Source of the DNA: Trema orientale | Lineage: Eukaryota; Streptophyta; Magnoliopsida; Rosales; Cannabaceae | Reading direction: 5' to 3' | DNA: 64,000 bases | Assembly: GCA_002914845.1 (NCBI GenBank) | Contig: JXTC01000692.1 | Location: forward strand, 3,030-67,029 | Shown here: positions 11,396 to 21,089 of the stretch, one piece after another | How positions within the stretch are numbered: the first letter of the stretch is position 1 | Layout: each line of letters starts with the position of its first letter | Translations under genes and position numbers: made by a program | Notes under the pieces: generated by a model | Databases searched by the model: none | Seen by the model: the letters and a program-made list of their open reading frames with translations, nothing else | What the model was told of the DNA's origin: nothing

Positions 11396-11660
11396 AATTC
11401 TTATGCCGCTTTTTTTAGAAAAATACTACTTTTGGTAAAAATTTTAGAAAAATATTATTTTTAAAAATAGTTACTAATTACCAGTGTTTGAAAACTGGTT
11501 ACCAATTATCAGTTATATAACAATTATATATACCAATTATAAATACTTTTGGTTACTAGTTACAAATGCTCGAAAAACTAGTTAATGGTTACTAATTACC
11601 ATTTTAAAAAGTAGCATTTTTCTATAAAAATTTTAAAAGATGATATTTTCTAAAAAATAT
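11396..11660. repeat. Dispersed AT-rich repeat, copy 1 (pair with 59455-59705)
   Basis: It has imperfect dyad structure: TAGAAAAATACTAC... at the left and ...GTAGCATTTTTCTA at the right. Variants of GTTACTAATTACCA and GGTTACTAGTTAC lie between. The same arrangement occurs at 59455-59705, so it is a dispersed, probably MITE-derived family. Confidence 0.55.
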
Positions 11661-11815
11661 TGTATTGGTCCAGATATAAAAAAAACTGAACCTACTGTAA
11701 ATCTGTAATTCTTTTTTAAAATGATTGTAGATGGCCTAATTTTCTCTTGAAAAGTCCCAAATAAGCTAAACTTTTTGAAAAAACTCGAATTTATTTACGT
11801 TTATATCATTTTAAA

Positions 11816-12292
11816 TTAATTTGCCAGAACAAATGGCGTTTCGCAACTTAACCCTTTCTCTGACTTCTTTTTTTGAAAATTAAACAAAAGATAAAATTTG
11901 ATTTTATATGGTAAATTTAGAAGAAAAAAAAATGAAAAATCTCGTATTTTAAATTTTTCGAAAAATTTCAAATTTATTTGAAAAAATATCATTTTCAAAA
12001 ATATTTAGAAGAATACATTTTTTAACAAATTAATAAGATCCTTAAGGTAACCAATCAAGTTATTTAAAGTAATGAGCCTCATCATTTCAAGTAACGTGAT
12101 TGATTATCCTAAGTAACCCGATTGGTTATCTCGAGTACCTTTAAAATTATCAATTTTGATTAAAATATTGGTATTTTTCTAAATATTTTTGAAAAAATCG
12201 TATTTTTATAAATAAGCTTTAAAAATGGCATATGTGTAAATAAATTTAGGCTGGGTTAAGTTGCCAAACGCCATTTTTTCTGGCTAATTAAT
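11816..12292. mobile_element. Foldback element (39-bp imperfect terminal inverted repeats)
   Basis: The left arm 11816-11854 and right arm 12253-12292 are reverse complements with few mismatches. Both contain the AATGGCGTTT and CAACTTAACCC blocks. The interior is AT-rich and includes CGATTGGTTATC/GGTAACCAATC-like inverted motifs. No target duplication could be fixed. Confidence 0.65.
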
Positions 12293-12762
12293 TAAATATA
12301 ACAGCATATTTAAATATTACCACTTTTTATAGGGAAAAAGACAATTCTCCTTAAATTAAAAAAAGATAGAAAAAAAAAAAACGTGTGAAGATCCATATTT
12401 CTAAAAGAGATCTTAATAAACTCCATGGAAGGCATATATTATTGCTTTTAGAGATATAAGAGAGAAGAGAAGCTATCAAAGAGCGGTTATTACATCTGTT
12501 GGAGAAAGAGGTCACCGTCAAAGGACAGGAGACCATTGCCCAAGGATAGAGAAGCTTGCTGTCGGAGAGCGGGTATAAAGAAATGCAGTCAAAGAGAAGA
12601 GTCGGATCTTACGAATATTTTCAATTATTGCCATTATTCAATTGAGGACCAAAGGGTCTTTTAAACGTAAAAAGTGGCACAAATTAATGGGCAAAAAAAA
12701 AACGTGTTATCTTTAATTAAATAGCGAAAAAAAAAGAAAAAAATGGCACTGCTTTTTTTCTT
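12293..12762. other. Intergenic, moderately GC-rich purine stretch
   Basis: The segment 12400-12620 is purine-rich and slightly higher in GC than its surroundings, but contains no recognisable coding sequence. The 61-codon reverse frame at 12351-12536 shows no family features. It may be the interior of an unrecognised element. Confidence 0.35.
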
Positions 12763-13013
12763 TTGGAATAAATTAGCTAGAAGCCACTTTTTTTTATAAA
12801 TTCTTGATGTGTTCTTGATGAATTCTTGACAATCTTAATAAATTCTTGATGGATTCTTGACCGATTCTTGACGTCGATGGTGATCTTAATGGATTCTTGA
12901 CGCATTCTTGATAAATTCTTGACAAATTATTGACTAATTCCCTCCCAAAAGTGGTAAAATCTAATAGTGGTGGTAAATTTAGTTAAACATTTGAAAAAAA
13001 TGACAATTACCTA
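12763..13013. repeat. Dispersed repeat with ATTCTTGAyr tandem core, copy 1
   Basis: The segment starts TTGGAATAAATTAG. A run of about twelve imperfect 10-13 bp units with the core ATTCTTGA (about 12800-12945) follows, then CTCCCAAAAGTGG and CTAATAGTGGTGG. The same order of blocks occurs at 62242-62498. The unit does not resemble coding sequence. Confidence 0.75.
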
Positions 13014-13084
13014 CTTTACTTTCTTTTTTCCTTCTTGGAGAAAAGGTCATTTGGCCCAAATTACTCTCTCATTCACAACCCTTA

Positions 13085-14374
13085 GGTGGCGTTTGGTTAC
13101 AAAGTAAAAATGGAATAGGAATGATAATGGTAATAGGAATGGAATCAGAATAGGAATGGAATATAATAGAAAATTGATTCATTTGTTTGGTTAATATTTT
13201 GGAATCAGTGTCTGAATCATTATTATTGTGTTTGGTTTATTGTGGAATGGAATAGAATTAGCATCATATAGACCAAATTACCCCTACACATTATAAAAGT
13301 TAAAAAATAATTAAATTTGTATAAAATTGATTTTTTTTTTTAAGAAACCAATATTTTTAAGAGACAAATATATTATTTACTCTTAAATATTTATAAAATA
13401 CATAAAGAGTAAATTATCCTTGGCCATTGTATAAGATAAAAAATAATCAAATTAAACTTCTTTTATATATATATGGTCGTAGACTGATCAGGAAATGAAA
13501 TATAGCTAGGAACTTTAATTTTAGAAATTTGTTTGCTTTTTTTTGGAACTTCATTACTAGCTTAAGAGAAAGAAGAAATTAAAATATGAATGACAAAAGA
13601 GATCCTGCAACAATTTTACTTAAAGCACCGAAGACCAAAAACAAGAAAAAAAAAATCCAAATTTTGTCATACAAAGAATAATCTTCACCAGATCTAAAGC
13701 AATCAAAGAGAACTGGTAGCACATCTTAGATCTGACCCAAAGAAAAGCACTAGAACAACGGAGATGCACATATAAAAGAGACAAAAAAATGACGGTGACC
13801 CGTGGAAGGAGATGATGGGTGAAACCCACCACCACTTGGAGTGAAATCAGATACGACGAATTAACTTTTCCAGTCGTAATTCGATCGGCTCAGCCAAGTA
13901 TAGGACAGTGATCGTGTATGGGTGCCAGGTTTCAGATAAATTTCGCAGCTTTACCAATTGAAAGATGCAATGGTTTGTAAATAGGGAAAATCCAAGCTCA
14001 TGAATGGAATGTTTACATGATTATGGGCAAAGATAGGAGAGAAAAGGTTTACATGGCAACAATTACTACAGGAGCTCAAGCGAGAGGGACAACTTTGGCT
14101 AGAGCTCAGGCGACGGGGACCACTAGCGTTGAGGCGTAGGAGACAGTTTGTCAAAGAGAAAGGGGCAATTAGGGCAAGTAAAATTTTGCGTTGGAATGGA
14201 ATGATAATTCCACTGGTTTGATGTTGGAAATACAATTCCACTATGTAGATAAATAATCATTCCAGTTGGAATGACTTTTCCTTAGTTACAAAACAAACCA
14301 AACAACAGAATGGCTAATCTTTAAGAATCCTCTTTCCATTCCAGTGTCTATTCCCCTATATCAAACACTACTTT
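13085..14374. mobile_element. PIF/Harbinger-like non-autonomous element (degenerate ends)
   Basis: The left end GTGGCGTTTGGTTAC and roughly 170 bases after it match, in opposite orientation, the right end of the 19185-20216 element. Shared blocks include GGAATGATAATGGTAAT, TGGAATCAGT and GGAATAGAATTAGC. The right end, reversed, reads GTAGTGTTTGATATAGGGGA and is degenerate. TTA precedes the left end and TTT follows the right end. The interior 13560-14250 is of higher complexity, but its 71- and 96-codon reverse frames have no recognisable transposase domain. Confidence 0.55.
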
Positions 14375-14384
14375 AGAGAAATTT

Positions 14385-14570
14385 ACGTAGCTGGTCAATA
14401 TTTCAAATTTAATTAAATAAATATTTATTTTTTAAATTTTATAGTTAAATATCTAAATATATATATTTTTATATTTAGTAAATAAGTATATTTATTAATT
14501 TCAATTAATATATTAAATATATAAAATTTTTATGTTTAATATATAATATTTTACACTTAAAAATATATAT
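14385..14570. repeat. Dispersed AT-rich repeat, copy of the 43225-43512 family
   Basis: Blocks such as TTTCAAATTTAATTAAATAA, TTTTATAGTTAAAT and TATATTTTTATATTTAGTA parallel the copies at 43225-43512, 48585-48875 and (reversed) 58985-59240. No coding sequence is present. Confidence 0.45.
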
Positions 14571-14580
14571 ATATAAAATA

Positions 14581-14752
14581 GGGGATGGCTACGGTAGGGG
14601 CGTCCCTACGTAGGATCATGTCTTAATTGTCATTGGATGGGAATTTGTGAGAAATAACGAGAATCTGTGGAGAATCTATTTATATACAGATTCCCATCCA
14701 ACGGTGAATAGACAGGGCGCTACGTAGAGGCGCCCCTACTGTAGACGCGCCC
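14581..14752. mobile_element. Small GC-rich Mutator-like MITE, 172 bp, 9-bp target duplication
   Basis: Imperfect terminal inverted repeats of about 34 bp share the blocks GTAGGGGCG and CTACGTAG. They are flanked by a perfect 9-bp direct repeat TATAAAATA (14572-14580 and 14753-14761). An inner stem GATGGGAATT.../...GATTCCCATC extends the hairpin potential. No coding sequence is present. Confidence 0.85.
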
Positions 14753-15108
14753 TATAAAATATTTTGTTATAACATTTGAAAAATAAACATTTCCTTAAAT
14801 TGTACCAAAATTTAGTCATTGCTACAAGACCTAACTCAAGTACCAATAGTGCCATCCTCAGCGAGCAAAACTGGAAAAACTGAGACTGAGGTTGACTGTC
14901 TGTTTGACTCAACCTCAACTCTAACCAATCTTGAATCTCCTAAGTCATCATGCGTAACACCTAATCACTCACTCCCGTCGTCGCAAACGACAAAATTTCC
15001 ACAACACAATCTCATCTTCTTCTTCCCACTCACCAGTCTGAGTCCACTGAGTGCCCCATTTCCAGTCTCCATTATCAAAAGCTCAATTCAGCTTAGAAAA
15101 ATACAAAA

Positions 15109-15169
15109 AATATATATATATATACAAAAATATATATATATATACACACATATATATATATATATATAT
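15109..15169. repeat. (TA)n microsatellite in the leader/promoter of the synthase gene
   Basis: Three TA runs, broken by ACAAAAA and ACACACA, end 18 bases before the start codon at 15187. In this position they could act as TATA elements or vary transcript level between alleles. That is inference. Confidence 0.8.
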
Positions 15170-15186
15170 CAATATTAATTGGAAAA

Positions 15187-16532
15187 ATGGTGTTTTCAGT
15201 ATTATCGTCTTCGTCACATCTTTACCTCCCAATAAGACCCAGAAACTTCATCTTACCAATTCGATGCTCTGCGGCATCATCTTCACCGTCCATCTCGACC
15301 CGATCAAGGTCGACCCAGTTCGATTTGAAGACGTATTGGACGACTCTGATAGCAAAGATCGATCAAAAGCTCGACGAAGCGATTCCCGTTAAGTACCCGG
15401 AACAGATCTACCATGCCATGCGCTACTCCGTCCTCGCCAAGGGCGCCAAGCGCGCCCCGCCCGTCATGTGCGTCGCCGCTTGCGAGCTCTTCGGCGCCGA
15501 CCGCCTCGCCGCTTTCCCCACCGCTTGTGCCCTCGAAATGGTTCGTCCTGTATTTATGTCTAAAAGACTCGAGATTTGACGCTTTTGTTTTACGAATTTT
15601 CGAATCTTGATTGGGGCCATATTTAATTAGAAACTGTTCCAAGTAGTTTCTTTTGTCAATGTTTAGATTTATTAAATTATGGGTATTTGACTAAGAATTG
15701 TTCTCGGAATCTGAATCCAAAATCGAACCCTGTGGAGTTAGAAGGTATTAGAATCTTAGTAAGTCTAGAATATGTTCTCAAAAGGGTTAAGAAAAAAATA
15801 ACCCAAATAGGCAGAAGGAGGAAAAACATCTATCGGTGGCAGAGATTGAAATCACAGAGTTGAGTCTTTTATGTATTGACAGGTACATGCAGCNACCCCT
15901 CACGCCGAGGCCAGCCCTCTAACCACACAATCTACGGCGTGGACATGGCGATTCTCGCCGGGGACGCCCTCTTCCCGTTGGGGTTTCGCCACATTGTCTC
16001 TCACACGCCTTCCGAACTTGTCCCCGAGCCCCGGCTCCTCCGCGTGATCACCGAGATTGCTCGTGCCGTCGGTTCCACTGGGATGGCGGCCGGGCAGTTC
16101 CTTGACCTTGAGGGCGGACCAAACTCAGTCGAATTCGTGCAGGAAAAGAAATTCGGGGAGATGGGGGAGTGCTCGGCGGTGTGCGGTGGACTACTGGCTG
16201 GGGCCGAGGACGACGAGATAGAGAGGCTGAGGAGGTATGGCAGAGCTGTGGGGGTTTTGTATCAGGTGGTTGATGATATTCTGGAAGAGAAATCTAGGAA
16301 TGGTGGGGTGGTAGATGTTGATGAGAGGAAGAAGAAGCAGAAGGGTAAGGGTAAGAGCTATGTGGAGGTTTATGGGGTTGAGAAGGCAATGGAAATTGCC
16401 GAGGAGCTTAGAGATAAGGCAAAACGAGAACTGGATGGCTTTGAGAAATATGGTGAGTCTGCTTTACCACTTTACAGCTTCGTGGATTATGCTGCTGATC
16501 GAGGTTTTGGCATTGGCGATTCAAGTTCATAG
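15187..16532 (+). CDS. Geranyl(geranyl) diphosphate synthase, small-subunit type (two exons; assembly hole at 15894)
   Basis: Exon 1 is 15187-15540 (118 codons). A GT-AG intron spans 15541-15882, and exon 2 is 15883-16532. The first 40-45 residues are Ser/Arg-rich and acid-poor, as in a plastid transit peptide. The mature part is a trans-prenyltransferase fold. Two CxxxC motifs, CVAAC (residues 95-99) and CSAVC (16170-16184), mark the small-subunit clade, which binds a GGPP synthase partner and shifts output toward geranyl diphosphate. The second Asp-rich motif reads DDILE, lacking the final Asp of catalytic synthases. Exon 2 opens with the frame for VHAA, then meets a single N at 15894, after which the correct frame is two bases away. 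A loss of about 37 bases covering the first Asp-rich region explains both. As printed the gene is frameshifted, probably by assembly. Whether that first motif is intact cannot be seen. Confidence 0.85.
15894..15894. other. Single N marking a probable collapsed stretch in the synthase exon
   Basis: The base is ambiguous. The frames on its two sides differ by an amount that needs a missing length of 3n+1. The family has about 12 codons plus one base here, that is 37 bases. See the synthase entry. Confidence 0.75.
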
Positions 16533-17242
16533 AGAGGATCAGTTTATTATTACAAATTTCGTGTCATACGAACCATATGGGATTGAAGCATCAAAGGTTA
16601 GTAGTACCCAATACTGTCTGTGCTGTAATGTTTCATTAATCAGTAGTATTTTCTTCCCTGTCAGAACATATATAGGATGATCGATTTGTATTTTCTCTGG
16701 TTGTGTTTGATTAAGTTGACATAACCAGATAGCAGTAGTGAAGATTGAACGTGAACTATCAATCTTCTTCTTCTTCTTTTTCCTGTGAAATTGGATTGAA
16801 GATAATGTGAGTGAAAAATTGGTACATTCCATATGCTTTGCTTGTCAATGCAAAGATGAAATATTAAATACAGTAGCATTTATTTTATTCTTGCAAATCC
16901 AAAGTTTAATTAAAATAAACTTTAACTAAAATAAGAAAAAACAAAGAAATAAAATAAAATAAACTACATGAAAAAGTTCTAAAGTGAAAGCAATTAGATC
17001 TGGATCTTTAGATCATGGAATTTTTCCTGCTCTCTCGTATCTTTCAAGATTATGGTGAGCATAGCGTCCACATGAAATACTGTAGTACAAATTATAAGTG
17101 AGATGGAATAGACAAGAACAATCACCTCCCGTGCCGGTAGTAGAAGTAATACACCATTAGGCTTCAAACTTCCTGTGATAAGACTTACGCAGCAATAAAT
17201 CGCACCGCATGATGATAAAACACACCAGAGCCATGACTATTA
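16533..17242. other. Synthase 3' flank and intergenic
   Basis: T-rich sequence after the stop probably includes the 3' UTR; AAATAAA-like signals lie around 16905-16960. On the reverse strand at about 17000-17190 there are two short open stretches bounded by AG/GT-like sites (for example a segment reading SLKPNGVLLLLPARE). They may be a gene relic, but I cannot assign them. Confidence 0.35.
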
Positions 17243-17553
17243 CGGCATGTTTACTAATCCGAGGGAAGAAAATGAGAAAAGGGAAAGATTTTCTATTTCA
17301 TGTGTTCTTAAAGAAAGAAAAAAATAATAAAAATAAAAAAAGTCTAACTTTCCCCATTAAAAAAAGTCTAACCTTCCCCATTTATTGGGCCTTCTTGAAG
17401 TAAAAGTTTAAACTTAAAAAAGATGGTGGGTCCATACTTTTTTAAAAAATCTTTTAGATACAAAAACATCATCTAAAAATCCATCCAAACATTCTTAAAA
17501 AATCTTTTGAGTTCTAAAAAATCTTTGAAAGTTGTGCCAAACATGCTCATTGT
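17243..17553. mobile_element. Candidate MITE (GGCATGTTT...AAACATGC ends)
   Basis: The left end GGCATGTTTACTAATC and the right end GTGCCAAACATGCTC are short inverted repeats in the style of PIF-like MITEs. No target duplication is evident. Its right part is the source, or sister, of the copy at 17708-17846. Confidence 0.4.
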
Positions 17554-17846
17554 TTCTTTTCTCCTTTATTCCTTTTCTGCTCATCTCCTTCCCATGTGGC
17601 CTTAAAGTAATCTGTTAGGTTTTTTCTGAAATGTCACCCATATATGCTCTTAGCAAGAATATATGTTAATATATTAATTAATCTTAATATAATATATACG
17701 TGTGAAGGTGGGTCTATGTTTTTTAAAAAAATCTTTTGGATACAAAAACATCATCTAAAAATCCATCCAAACATTCTTAAAAGATCTTTTGAGCTCTAAA
17801 ATATCTTTGAAAGCTGTGCCAAACAAGCTCATTGTTTCTTTTCTCA
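17423..17846. repeat. About 140-bp direct repeat (17423-17573 and 17708-17846); second copy flanked by 20-bp duplications
   Basis: The two copies share GGTGGGTC, ATACAAAAACATCATCTAAA, AATCCATCCAAACATTCTTA and GCTCATTGTTTCTTTTCTC blocks. The second copy lies between a 20-bp direct repeat with one mismatch (17688-17707 and 17847-17866). This looks like an inserted patch rather than a simple tandem duplication. Confidence 0.85.
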
Positions 17847-17866
17847 TATAATATGTACGTGTGAAG

Positions 17867-19168
17867 TTTCAGTTGAAATTTTTGTTTTTCTCCGTGGATA
17901 ATTAATTTAATTTGGGCTATTGGATTTTAATATGATGGTTATATAATATTAGTAATTCTACCAAAAAATTCAATCTAATTAATATGTATAATATATAAAT
18001 ATAGAAAGATATTTATAGCTTAAAAATGGGTAATTTGTTTGTGACCTATAAGTTGTCAGGCTTTTTTTTTTTCAATCCCTCCTTTTTCATTGTTTTTTTC
18101 ATTCTCGTTTCTTAGTTGATTCCTCATATTTTTATTCCTATTTTCTTTTATTCCTTACCTCTTATCGTAGTTATTACCAATTATATACAAGTAAATTTTT
18201 TCTTTCTTTCTAAAATTTTTTTCCTATGCTCTTTTTTTTTTCTAGGTTAATTATCTAATGAAAACTAATTTAACTAATTTTCTTTGAAGTTGTATAATTT
18301 ATCTAGCAGTATAAATTATCTATTTTTTTTTGTTTTTTTTTATATATGTATTACCTATTTAACTTAATAATTTCTTTTTATTGTACATATAGACTAATTT
18401 TAAGATAGGATAACACTTCTTTCAAAAGAAAATAATAGTAGTAGTAATAATAATAAATAAATAAATAAAAGCAATACTAGATGTAGAAAAGGTTGGCCTT
18501 TGGAAACTATAATTATAATTTTTTTTTTGTCATAGAGTCATATATATGCATGAATAGATGCTTTGATTTTTTTTCTTAATAATCTTAATTAGTTGTATAT
18601 ATGTTTTGGGGCTGTCCAATTTAGCCCTCTGTAAGGCCACTTATTGTGAACCACTCGATATATATCCAACGGTTTAAATTTTAAAATTACTCACATTATT
18701 ATTTGTACTTTTCCACACTAGATCACATCTCACATCATATAAGATGAATTTGAAAGAAAAAATTAAAAAAAGAAATCGAAGCTTACGACTACAATGGTAG
18801 AGAGGAGCCCTTAAAAAATTGTTCAATATCTTATTGTTAAGAGAGGAGGAAAAAAAAAAAAAAACGAAAAAATGAAAGACCAAGAAAATAGAAAATGAAA
18901 GCAATTGAAACCCCTAGAATTTTAGAAAATCGACTTCAAGGAACGAAACCTATTTTTGGCGAAATGCAAGACCTGATGATTTGGTCAGTTTTCTTTTCTT
19001 TTTCTTTTTTTTTTCCCATTCTATTTTGATTTTTTGTTTTTTCATTCCCATTAGTATTACATGCTTGATTCCTTATATAGTTATTCTCATTCTCATTTTA
19101 CCTTCTCTCGATTTTTATATTTCACGTATATAGCATCCAAATACCCCAAACCACACACCACGTGCAAA
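17867..19168. other. Intergenic, strongly T-rich
   Basis: No gene was found. The first 90 bases resemble the left end of the MITE at 24061-24371 (TTTTTGTTTTTCTCC..., ATTGGATTTTAATATGATGG), suggesting a truncated relative. The remainder is poly-T and AT-rich. The 76-codon reverse frame at 18674-18904 is low complexity. Confidence 0.45.
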
Positions 19169-19184
19169 GGAAATTACCCACTTA

Positions 19185-20216
19185 GGCCATGTTTAGTTGG
19201 GGGTAATGGAAAGGAATGGAATGGAAACAATTCTAAAATAACACAATTCCATTGTTTGGTTAAAAAGTCTAAATAGGAAATGCCTTTCCATTGGAATGAA
19301 ATATGGAGGAATTCTATTCTACCAAGATTGGGTGGAATAAGGTGGAATAGAATATCATTTAATTACTAATTATAAAATAATAAAATAAAGTAAAATAATG
19401 TTAAATGTAAAATAATTTAATAAAATAAAATAATGCTAAATGTAAAATAATTTAATAAAATAATACTTTCATTAATAAAAAATAATTTAATAAAGTAAAA
19501 TAATGCTAAATGTAAACTAATTTAATAAAAAAATACTTTAATTAATAAAAAATAATTTAATAAAGTAAAATAATACTAAATGTAAAATAATTTAATAAAA
19601 TAATAATTTAATTAATAAAAATAATTAATAAAATAAAATAAATAATGCCATTTGTAAAATAATTTAATAAAATAATAATTTACTTAATTAAATAATTTAA
19701 TGAAATAATAAAATAAAATAACGCTAAATTTAAAATAATTAAATAAAATAATAATTTAATTAATAAAATAATTTAGAAATAAAATAAAATAATGATAAAT
19801 TTTAAATAATTTAATTAAAAATAATTAATAAAATAATTTTAAAAAAATAATAAAGTAAAATAATGCTAAATGAAAAATAATTTAATAATAATTTAATTAA
19901 TAAAATAATTTCATGCTAAATATAATATAATTTAATAAAATAATTTAATAAGATAAAATAATGCTAAATGTAAAATAATTTAACAAAATAATTGAATGCT
20001 AAATGTGATTTAAAATAATTAAAATGAAGGGTATTTTTGTCATTATATAGCTAATTCTATTCCTTTTCACGGTTAACCAAACATAAGAATGTCCATTCAG
20101 CTACTGATTCCACCACTCCAACCAAACAACATAATTACATTATTATTCTTTTCCATTCAATTCTGATTACTATTAATATTACCATTATCATTCCATCACT
20201 GTAACCAAACGGACCC
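19185..20216. mobile_element. PIF/Harbinger-like element with TTA target duplication and internal AT minisatellite
   Basis: The ends GGCCATGTTTAGTTGGGGG and, reversed, GGGTCCGTTTGGTTACAGTG are flanked by TTA at 19182-19184 and 20217-20219. Removing the element and one TTA rebuilds a sequence that is also present intact at 20246-20285, an empty-site copy. About 640 bp of the interior (19350-20000) is a degenerate array of a roughly 50-bp AT unit containing AATGCTAAATGTAAAATAAT. The right arm is shared with the 13085-14374 element. No transposase is present. Confidence 0.87.
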
Positions 20217-20285
20217 TTAAGACTTAGTCTGGCTTTCTAATATTTGGAATTACCCACTTAAGGCTTAGTCTGGCTTTCTAATATT
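20217..20285. repeat. Tandem duplication of the insertion target of the 19185 element
   Basis: A unit of about 40 bp (GGAATTACCCACTTAAGGC, then TTAGTCTGGCTTTCTAATAT) occurs whole at 20246-20285. It also occurs split by the element at 19169-19184 plus 20217-20245. Confidence 0.85.
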
Positions 20286-21086
20286 CTTCCTCTTCATCCT
20301 TTTCTTTATTTCTTTTATCTTTTCTACAGAGTTTAAAAATCACAGCCACTACAGTTCTTAATTTTTTGTAACAGTTGGCAGCTGTAAAAAATCCAACATG
20401 AAGTTTTACATGAATATTAAGTTCAACAGTCGTGTAACAAAGCAAAGAAAGAAAACACTTTTTCCCTTTTTTTGGTTTTTTTTTTCCTATAATTCATATT
20501 AATTTTATTAATATATCATCATTTTTTTTTTATCGAACTATAGTTGTATGTTCTACTAATTGTGCCATGATAATTTATTTTTATGAATATTATTGGTGTC
20601 TTCCACGGCCTGCAGCAAGGTGAAAATATAATTACAAAAACATAAAAATATAATCTTTTAAAAATAAATTTTTTCGCATATCAAATTGTGATATATGTTC
20701 TACTAAATTCAGGTATCACATTTGTGCAATATAATCTTTTCATGTGAAGAAAAATAGAAAAAGAAAGAGAAATTTAATAAAGAAAAGTTAAATAAATATG
20801 TGAAAATATAATTATTAAATTCATTAAAGTTAAATAAATATGTGAAAATATAATTATTAAATTAATTCCAATTTTTTTTCCCTTAAAAAATCATTCGAAA
20901 ATCTTTTTTCCTTAAAAACCATTCCAATAAAATTCTTAAGCCAATTGGAATCAGAAAGAATTGGAGTGGAATAGTTGTAGGTAAAAATGAATTGCTATTG
21001 CAAGTTAATTTCAACTTGTTCAAAGTACCCATATATGAGAAAAAACAAAAATCTCTAATATATATATGAAAAGACGAAAAAGCAAA
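20286..21086. other. Intergenic, AT-rich
   Basis: No gene was found. TTAAATAAATATGTGAAAAT plus the following ATAATTATTAAATT occurs twice near 20788-20862, a small direct repeat. Confidence 0.4.
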
Positions 21087-21089
21087 TTT

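Noticed and set aside
12800-12945. CRISPR-like or coding repeat array
   Set aside because: Units are short, adjacent without spacers, and degenerate; this is plant nuclear DNA and the array belongs to a dispersed repeat.
15304-15642. Reverse and alternative frames in the synthase first exon
   Set aside because: Products of the GC-rich codon usage of the exon; the + frame with CVAAC and transit peptide is the coding one.
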